The notes under the pieces were generated by a model. That model did not search any database. It saw nothing but the letters and a program-made list of their open reading frames with translations, and was not told the origin of the DNA. From positions 1-39,044 of the forward strand of contig DXGR01000120.1 in NCBI GenBank assembly GCA_019113825.1: 39,044 bases of DNA, given 5' to 3'. The stretch is from Candidatus Stackebrandtia excrementipullorum. Its GTDB lineage: Bacteria > Actinomycetota > Actinomycetes > Mycobacteriales > Micromonosporaceae. Below are positions 33,289 through 39,044 of the stretch, one piece after another (the first letter of the stretch is position 1; each line of letters starts with the position of its first letter). A program made the position numbers and the translations under genes.

Positions 33289-34782
33289 GTGACCGAAGAA
33301 TTCATCGTCGTCACCCCGCACGACGCTCTCGAGTTCAACGACGTGTATCGCAACACCACCGGAAGTGCCGGCTACCTGGCCTGCAACAACATTTTCAACC
33401 GTGTGGTCCTGAACGAATGGAACGAGATCAACGCGTTCCCGGACCTGGCGACCCACTGGGAGTGCCTGGACGGTGGACGTCGGTGGCGGTTCCACCTGAA
33501 CCAGGCTGCGCGTTGGCACGACGGAGTTCCCGTCACCGCGCATGACGTGGCGTACACCCACACCCACGCAAAGGAGAAGGGGTACACCGGCGGTCGTTTC
33601 ATGCGTGACGTGGAGCAGATCGTCGAAGTGGGCAAGCACACGGTGGACTATCACCTGAGCAAACCCAACACCGGTTTCCTGGTGCTGCTGGGTAACTTCA
33701 TCTTCACTCACATCCTTCCCGCGCACCTGTTCGAGGGAACGGACTGGGCGACGAACCCGCATAACCTGAATCCCGTGGGATCGGGCCCGTTCCGGTTCGC
33801 GGAATGGATCCCGGGTGACCGCATCGTCATGGAGGCGGTCAAGGATCACTGGGGACCGCAGCCGGAAATCGACCGGCTCATCCTCAAGATCGTGCCGGAG
33901 CGCGAAGAGTGCGTACGTATGGTCGCCCGAGGCGAAGCGCACTACTTCCCGCAGGACACGCTCACCAAGGACCGGTTGCACCTGCTGGAAGGCGCCACCG
34001 CCAACATCGAGGTGATGAAGGACCCGGGGCCGGGTATGGCTCTCCTGGACTTCAACCACCGCGACGGGCTGTGGAAGGACCAGCGGGTGAGGCAGGCGGT
34101 GGCGCACGCCGTCAACCGCGAGGAGATCGCGACCCTCGCCGACCCGGGAGTCTCCCAGGCGTGGCCGCACTATCTGCTGGGCTCCACGGAGTGGGCGTTC
34201 AACCCGGATGCGAAGGCACCGGACCACGACGTGGCGCGGGCCAAGGAACTCCTGGCGGAGGCGGGTGTCGCCGACGATCTCGCCGGCCGCACGTTGACCT
34301 TGTACTACATGGAGCTCTTCGACGGACACCGGCCGTTGGCGGCGATGATCGCCAAGCAGCTGGAAGCCGTCGGCATCAAGACCTCGGTGGAAGGCCTGTC
34401 ATCTCCCGACTGGGCCGCCAAGGTCGGTAGGGAACACGCCTTCGACCTGGTCATCGTGGGTGGTGCGCTGACACCGGACCCCGAGATCACCTCACCGAAG
34501 TACTCCTCGGACGGGGACGGCAACTTCGCCGGCCACAACAACGCCGACGTCGACGCCGCCTACGAGGCCGCGCGCAGTGTCACCAGGCTCTCCGAGCGGG
34601 GTACGCACTACAAGCGGCTCCAGGAGGTCTGGGCTCGCGACACCGAATGGGTTCCGCTCCTGTGGTACGGCACCTACTTCGCCCGCAGCGCCGACTACTT
34701 CGGATGGTCGGACCAGGTGGCCTACTCGGTGCCGTGGTGGCACTGGGGCCGCATCCGCCGTGTCAACGCTGCGGCGGACTAA
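33289..34782 (+). CDS. SBP_bac_5 protein without export signal
   Basis: A 497-residue family-5 solute-binding protein: WECLDGGRRWRFHLNQAARWHDGVPVTAHDVAYTH, NLNPVGSGPFRFAEWIPGDRIVMEAV, QRVRQAVAHAVNREEIATLAD and PLAAMIAKQLEAVGIK follow the standard order. Oddly, it begins MTEEFIVVTPHDALEFNDVY, so the first beta strand starts at residue 4 with no Sec, Tat or lipobox sequence. The upstream bases have a purine-rich site (AAAGGACAAGG) and no in-frame extension that looks like a signal. It is about 80% identical, by hand comparison, to the start of the partial gene at 38476. It lies inside the transporter operon, 31 bases after the lipoprotein, so a cytoplasmic ligand-holding role is possible. Confidence 0.88.
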   Translation: MTEEFIVVTPHDALEFNDVYRNTTGSAGYLACNNIFNRVVLNEWNEINAFPDLATHWECLDGGRRWRFHLNQAARWHDGVPVTAHDVAYTHTHAKEKGYTGGRFMRDVEQIVEVGKHTVDYHLSKPNTGFLVLLGNFIFTHILPAHLFEGTDWATNPHNLNPVGSGPFRFAEWIPGDRIVMEAVKDHWGPQPEIDRLILKIVPEREECVRMVARGEAHYFPQDTLTKDRLHLLEGATANIEVMKDPGPGMALLDFNHRDGLWKDQRVRQAVAHAVNREEIATLADPGVSQAWPHYLLGSTEWAFNPDAKAPDHDVARAKELLAEAGVADDLAGRTLTLYYMELFDGHRPLAAMIAKQLEAVGIKTSVEGLSSPDWAAKVGREHAFDLVIVGGALTPDPEITSPKYSSDGDGNFAGHNNADVDAAYEAARSVTRLSERGTHYKRLQEVWARDTEWVPLLWYGTYFARSADYFGWSDQVAYSVPWWHWGRIRRVNAAAD

Positions 34783-34827
34783 CCGACCGCGTTTCCCCAA
34801 CACCCTTACACCCATAGGAGGGCCTCG

Positions 34828-35811
34828 ATGGCGGCGATGATCCTGCGCAGGCTGCTCAGCGCGCTGGGCGTGCTTCTGCTTGCCTCGATCGTCATCTTCG
34901 TGGTGATCGCCGTCTCCGGCGACCCTCTGGCCGAACTTCGGGACAGACAGCCTCCCGTGTCGGCCACGGTGATCCAGGCCGAGGAAGCACGCCTCGGCCT
35001 GGATCAACCACTGCATGAACGGTATTTCAACTGGATAGGCGGCCTGTTCCAGGGCGACCTGGGACCGTCCACCATCGCCACTCGCGACATCGGCGCCGAA
35101 CTGGGCAGCCGCATCGGCGTGACCTTGCGGCTGGTCGTCGTCGCGGTGGTGATCGCACTGATACTCGCGCTCATCGCGGGGACGATCTCAGGCCTGCGGC
35201 AACGCCGGTTTCCCGACGTCGTGCTGACGCCGATGACCTTCATGATGTTGGCGTTGCCGTCCTTCTGGATGGCGGTGCTGCTGAAACAGTGGGGCATCTA
35301 CGTCAACGATCAGGTCGGGCAGTCGGTGTTCGCCACCGTCGGCGCCAACTCGGTGCCTCCACCGCAAGGACTGGTGCCGTTCCTATTGGACTCGGCTGCA
35401 CACCTGATCCTCCCCACACTGGTTCTCATCCTGGTGCACTTCGCCACCTGGAGCCGATATCAACGCACTGCGATCGTCGAATCGCTGGCCGGAGACCACG
35501 TACGGTTCGCCGTCCTGAAAGGGCTGTCACGCCGACGCGTCGTCCGCAGCTACGTGGTCCGTCCCGCACTCGTCCCGATCATCACCATCGTGGCCTTGGA
35601 CCTTCCGGTCCTACTGTCGGGCGCGGTGATCACCGAGACGGTCTTCCAATGGCGCGGAATGGGCGGCTTCCTCCTGGAGTCGATCAACCTGCGCGACAGC
35701 AATGCGGTCCTGGCGTGGCTGCTCATCGCCGCGTTCGCCGTCGTCGTCTTCAACCTGATCGCGGACGTCCTGTACGCGGTCGTGGATCCGAGGGTGCGTT
35801 ATGGCAACTGA
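34828..35811 (+). CDS. peptide-type ABC transporter permease (DppB-like)
   Basis: A 327-residue inner-membrane permease of the DppB/OppB type. The N-terminal segment LGVLLLASIVIFVVIAVSGD is followed by the family's periplasmic loop (AEEARLGLDQPLHERYFNWIGGLFQGDLG), then a block of five membrane segments. The EAA-type ATPase contact loop is ESLAGDHVRFAVLKGLSRRRVV, followed by VRPALVPIITIVALDLPVLLSGAVITE, ending [27 protein letters not shown] precedes the ATG. It overlaps the next gene by 11 bases. It pairs with the permease half of that gene. Confidence 0.93.
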   Translation: MAAMILRRLLSALGVLLLASIVIFVVIAVSGDPLAELRDRQPPVSATVIQAEEARLGLDQPLHERYFNWIGGLFQGDLGPSTIATRDIGAELGSRIGVTLRLVVVAVVIALILALIAGTISGLRQRRFPDVVLTPMTFMMLALPSFWMAVLLKQWGIYVNDQVGQSVFATVGANSVPPPQGLVPFLLDSAAHLILPTLVLILVHFATWSRYQRTAIVESLAGDHVRFAVLKGLSRRRVVRSYVVRPALVPIITIVALDLPVLLSGAVITETVFQWRGMGGFLLESINLRDSNAVLAWLLIAAFAVVVFNLIADVLYAVVDPRVRYGN

Positions 35812-37567
35812 CACCACCTCCACCACCGAACCGAAAGCCGGCGGTAACGGCCGAGGTCGCGTCATCCTGCGTCGATTCCGTCGCCACAAGCTCGGCGTCA
35901 CCGGTTTGGCGGTCCTCCTGCTGTTGGCGGTGATCTCGATCGTGGTGCCGATGATATGGCCGTACGGCCACGGCGAGATCACCCCCGACCTGTCGCAGGC
36001 TCCGTCGGCGGCCCACCCCATGGGCACCGACACGCTGGGACGCGACCTGTTCGCGCAAACATTGCGGGGCCTGCAACAGTCGCTGTTGATCGCCACGAGC
36101 GTGACCGTGGTGGCCTGTTTCATCGGGGTCACCCTGGGCGTCGTCGCCGGTTACTTCGGACGGTTCGTCGACGCCACGGTCATGCGGTTGGTCGACCTGA
36201 CCTTGACGTTGCCCACGATCGCGATCGCGGCCTTCCTCGGTTCCGTCGTCCCCTCCGGAGGGGTCAACTGGATCGCCCTGTCCCTCGTCCTCGGTGTTCT
36301 GATGTGGACACCAGTGTCCCGGTTGGTGCGAGGTATCGTGCTCAGCCTGCGCAACCTGCCCTTCGTCGACGCCGCGCGCGTCATGGGGGCCGGAAACATG
36401 CAGGTCATGGCCCGACACCTCATACCCAACGTGGCCGACCACATCATCGTGGCAGCCACCCTCATGTTCGGCACGGCGATTCTCGCCGAATCCGGCCTGT
36501 CCTTCCTCGGTTTCGGTGTCCAGCCACCAGACACCTCACTGGGACTGTTGGTGTCCAACGCCCAGTCGGCGGTCCTCACACGACCATGGCTGTTCTACTT
36601 CCCGGGCCTGCTCATCGTCGTGATCGTGTTGGCGATGAACTATGCCGGAGAAGGGCTCCGTGACGCCGTCAACCCGAAGGCGTCCCTGGTGAACCCACTG
36701 CAGTCGGCCCGACGCCGCAACGACCGCGGGGAGCTTCCCACCGACATGCCGCGCGGACTGGTCGACGTGCGTGGCCTGACCGTGGACTTCGGGGACCAAC
36801 GTGTTGTCAAAGGCATAGATCTGAGCATCGAGAAGGGTGAGGTTCTCGCCCTCGTCGGTGAATCGGGTTCCGGTAAGTCGGTCGCGGCGTTGTCGATCGT
36901 CGGGCTCCTGCCACCCACCGCCGTCGGTGGAGGTTCGGTGCGGTTCGACGGGCGGGAACTGACCGGCCTGAACTTCCAGGAGTGGCGTGCCTACCGCGGT
37001 CGTCGTATCGCCGTCGTCCTGCAAGACCCCTCCACCACGTTGAATCCGGTCTTGACCATTGCGGCACAGTTCAAGGATTCGATGCGTCTGGCCGGCCCGC
37101 TGGCGTCGGACTACCGCGATCGGATCGTCGATCTTCTCGCCGGTGTGGCCATCAAGGACCCCGCCCGGTTGCTCGACTCCTACCCGCACCAGCTGTCGGG
37201 AGGGATGCGGCAACGCATCGCGATCGCGCTGGCGATGGTGCACGACCCGGACCTGATCATCGCCGACGAACCGACCACGGCGCTGGACGTGACGGTTCAG
37301 GCACAGGTCATGTCGACGCTGGCTCTGGCGAGGAAACGCACCGGTGCGGCGATGCTGTTCATCACCCACGACCTGTCGTTGGTGGCGGGAATCGCCGACA
37401 AGGTCGCGGTGATGCGTGCCGGCGAGGTCGTTGAACGCGACGACGTTCTGACTATCTTCGACAACCCCGATCACGAGTACACCCGAAGCCTGCTGTCCCT
37501 GGCGCCCAGCCTCGCGCTGTCTCCGGCATCTCAGTCGGCGGCCGCCGATATCGAGGAGGATTCGTGA
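35801..37567 (+). CDS. fused ABC permease-ATPase (DppC-DppD-like)
   Basis: A 588-residue fusion. Residues 1-296 are a DppC-type permease ([24 protein letters not shown]; loop [41 protein letters not shown]; final DAVNPKA). Residues about 297-318 form a charged linker. Residues 319-588 are a DppD-type ATPase: Walker A GESGSGKS (353-360), Q-loop [12 protein letters not shown], signature [10 protein letters not shown], Walker [13 protein letters not shown] and switch His in ITHDLS. DppC-DppD fusions occur in some actinomycetes. It overlaps the next ATPase by 4 bases (GTGA). The usual Cys-rich C-terminal extension of DppD ATPases is absent. Confidence 0.93.
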   Translation: MATDTTSTTEPKAGGNGRGRVILRRFRRHKLGVTGLAVLLLLAVISIVVPMIWPYGHGEITPDLSQAPSAAHPMGTDTLGRDLFAQTLRGLQQSLLIATSVTVVACFIGVTLGVVAGYFGRFVDATVMRLVDLTLTLPTIAIAAFLGSVVPSGGVNWIALSLVLGVLMWTPVSRLVRGIVLSLRNLPFVDAARVMGAGNMQVMARHLIPNVADHIIVAATLMFGTAILAESGLSFLGFGVQPPDTSLGLLVSNAQSAVLTRPWLFYFPGLLIVVIVLAMNYAGEGLRDAVNPKASLVNPLQSARRRNDRGELPTDMPRGLVDVRGLTVDFGDQRVVKGIDLSIEKGEVLALVGESGSGKSVAALSIVGLLPPTAVGGGSVRFDGRELTGLNFQEWRAYRGRRIAVVLQDPSTTLNPVLTIAAQFKDSMRLAGPLASDYRDRIVDLLAGVAIKDPARLLDSYPHQLSGGMRQRIAIALAMVHDPDLIIADEPTTALDVTVQAQVMSTLALARKRTGAAMLFITHDLSLVAGIADKVAVMRAGEVVERDDVLTIFDNPDHEYTRSLLSLAPSLALSPASQSAAADIEEDS

Positions 37568-38448
37568 CCGAACAACTCTTGCAAACCACCGATCTGGTCA
37601 AGCATTTCCGTCCGCCGCGCAGCGCACGGCGGCGCGGACAACAGGTCGTCCACGCGTTGTGCGGGGTGAGCATTCACGTTGAACAGGGACGCACGCTGGG
37701 CGTCGTCGGGGAGTCGGGCTCCGGCAAGACGACGTTGCTACGCACCCTGCTGGGGTTGGAAACGGCCACGGCCGGAACCGTCGAGTACGCCGGGGAGGAC
37801 GTGACCGCCATGAGCGGCGCCCCCGCCCGGCGATTTCGCGCCGACGTCTCGGTGGTGTTCCAGGACCCGTACACGTCTCTGGACCCGCGGATGACCGTCT
37901 CGGACCTGTTGACTCAACCCGCCAAGATCCAGAAGCAGCCCTTTCCGACGTCCCGGATCTTCGATCTCCTGGACCAGGTGAAACTGCCTCGTGTCAGCGC
38001 GGGGAAGTTCCCGCACGAGTTTTCAGGCGGCCAGCGGCAACGCATCGCCATCGCGCGTGCGCTGGCACTGGAACCGAAACTGATCGTGTTGGACGAGCCG
38101 GTTTCGGCGTTGGACGTATCGGTTCAAGCCGAGATTGTGGCTTTGTTGCGCGAACTTCAGGAGCAGCGCGACGTGTCCTACCTGTTCGTGGCACACGACC
38201 TGGCCGTGGTGGCCGACCTGTCGCACGACGTGGGAGTCATGTACGGCGGCCAAATGGTCGAATACGGAGCGACTTCGCAGGTGCTGTACGAACCGTCTCA
38301 CCCCTATACCAGGGCTCTCCTGGCCGCGGTGCCGGTGCCCGACCCTCGAATCGAACGGGCCAAGCCACCGTTCCTTCGCCCACTGTGGCCGACCGATGAC
38401 GACCTCCCCAAACCCTGTCCGCACGGAAACCTGATCAAAAATCGGTGA
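37564..38448 (+). CDS. peptide-type ABC transporter ATPase (DppF-like)
   Basis: A 294-residue ATPase that energises the importer with the fused DppD domain. Walker A is GESGSGKT (49-56), the Q-loop is VVFQDPYTSLDPR, the signature is FSGGQRQRIAIARAL, Walker B is LIVLDEPVSALDVS and the switch His is in VAHDLAV. The oligopeptide-specific HPYTRALLAAVPVPDPR near the end is present, but the protein stops soon after (PHGNLIKNR), shorter than typical DppF. It starts at the GTG of a 4-base overlap. The next gene begins 27 bases on. Confidence 0.93.
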   Translation: MTEQLLQTTDLVKHFRPPRSARRRGQQVVHALCGVSIHVEQGRTLGVVGESGSGKTTLLRTLLGLETATAGTVEYAGEDVTAMSGAPARRFRADVSVVFQDPYTSLDPRMTVSDLLTQPAKIQKQPFPTSRIFDLLDQVKLPRVSAGKFPHEFSGGQRQRIAIARALALEPKLIVLDEPVSALDVSVQAEIVALLRELQEQRDVSYLFVAHDLAVVADLSHDVGVMYGGQMVEYGATSQVLYEPSHPYTRALLAAVPVPDPRIERAKPPFLRPLWPTDDDLPKPCPHGNLIKNR

Positions 38449-38475
38449 CACCGACCGGTGTCGGAAAGGTCTGCG

Positions 38476-39044
38476 ATGACCGTCGACTTTGTGGTGGCCA
38501 CGCCCCACGACGCTGTTGAATTCAACGACGTATACCGCAACACGACCGGTAGCGCCGGCTACCTGGCCTGCAACAACATTTACAACCGTGTCGTGCTGAA
38601 CGAGTGGTACGACATCAACCCGCACGCCGATTTGGCGACGCACTGGGAGTGCCTCGACGGGGCGCGCCGATGGCGATTCCATCTGAACCAGGCGGCCCGC
38701 TGGCAGGACGGTGTGCCGTTGACAGCGCACGACGTCGCTTACACCCACAGCCACGCCAAGAAGATGGGCTACACCGGTGGAATGTTCCTCGGCGACGTCG
38801 AAAAAATAGTCGAAGTAGACAGGCACACTGTCGACTATCACCTGTCGACACCGAACTCCGGTTTCCTGCTCATGTTGGGCAACTTCATCTTCGCGCACAT
38901 TCTTCCCGCTCACCTGTACGAGGGCACCGACTGGGCGACCAACCCTCACAACCTGAAGCCGGTCGGCTCGGGTCCGTTCCGGTTGGTCGACTGGATTCCG
39001 GGCGACAAGGTCGTCATGGAAGCCGTCAAGGACCACTGGGGACC
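38476..39044 (+). CDS. second SBP_bac_5 protein without export signal (partial)
   Basis: The first 189 residues of a binding protein close to the one at 33289 (about 80% identical by hand count: shared EFNDVYRNTTGSAGYLACNN, THWECLDG, RRWRFHLNQAARW, EGTDWATNPHNL and VGSGPFR). It too begins MTVDFVVATPHDAVEFNDVY with no signal peptide or lipobox. GGAAAGG lies about 8 bases upstream of ATG 38476. The gene runs off the window end. The pair looks like a duplication flanking the permease/ATPase genes, both keeping the lack of export signal. Confidence 0.9.
   Translation, partial: MTVDFVVATPHDAVEFNDVYRNTTGSAGYLACNNIYNRVVLNEWYDINPHADLATHWECLDGARRWRFHLNQAARWQDGVPLTAHDVAYTHSHAKKMGYTGGMFLGDVEKIVEVDRHTVDYHLSTPNSGFLLMLGNFIFAHILPAHLYEGTDWATNPHNLKPVGSGPFRLVDWIPGDKVVMEAVKDHWG

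Noticed and set aside
31542-33359. 605-codon open frame on the minus strand
   Set aside because: Codon-aligned antisense shadow of the substrate-binding lipoprotein gene; repetitive Val/Asp/His-rich composition and no family match.

Overview
The window is GC-rich, uses many GTG starts and ATGA/GTGA gene overlaps, and carries families typical of Actinomycetota: two XRE/DUF5753 regulators each near a DUF397 protein, a DUF574-type methyltransferase, a mycobacterial-style DevS/DevR (DosS/DosR) pair with an Acg-type flavoprotein, and a Tat-exported antigen-85-like esterase. A filamentous actinomycete, possibly related to Glycomycetaceae/Stackebrandtia, is my inference; no rRNA or other species marker is present. 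I saw no tRNA, rRNA, CRISPR array or insertion sequence.

Layout. 1-340: 3' end of glycyl-tRNA synthetase and its intrinsic terminator. 341-2522: a regulator island with two small unknown minus-strand genes, paired palindromes and an XRE/DUF397 gene pair. 2524-5264: minus-strand gamma-glutamyltransferase, small APH-type phosphotransferase and GNAT acetyltransferase. 5327-8553: pta-ackA acetate module with overlapping genes. 8682-10224: TetR regulator followed by a SAM methyltransferase. 10469-14350: DMT transporter, GT4 glycosyltransferase, DUF998 membrane protein and metallophosphoesterase. 14525-14712: a striking array of four stem-loops with a common loop core. 14747-17523: small unknown gene, second DUF397/XRE pair, DUF574 methyltransferase.

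17697-24532 looks like a dormancy/redox (DosR-type) locus: a secreted protein, a tandem universal stress protein, a DoxX-like membrane protein, a GAF-GAF histidine kinase of DevS type, a convergent DevR-type regulator, an Acg-type nitroreductase-fold protein directly upstream of devR, and a cyclic-nucleotide-binding-domain protein. DosR-box-like sites lie upstream of the stress protein, the DoxX gene (two boxes) and acg-devR (two boxes, one a good match), so the regulator probably controls its neighbours and itself.

24676-29014: alpha/beta hydrolase, a YcaQ/AlkX-type DNA glycosylase whose frame runs far into the opposite gene, a Tat-exported esterase, and a class I aminotransferase. 29473-39044: a possibly linked system made of a 69-residue peptide with eight Cys, a MocR-type regulator whose aminotransferase domain has lost the PLP lysine, and a divergent peptide-type ABC importer operon. 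That operon encodes one lipoprotein binding protein, two closely related binding proteins with no export signal (the second cut by the window end), a permease, a permease-ATPase fusion and a second ATPase.

The most unusual items are the four-hairpin array, the Cys-rich peptide/MocR/ABC region with its signal-less binding proteins, the DosR-type regulon with visible boxes, and two genes (kinase and glycosylase) that have no stop codon at their expected ends and read through antisense into the convergent gene.
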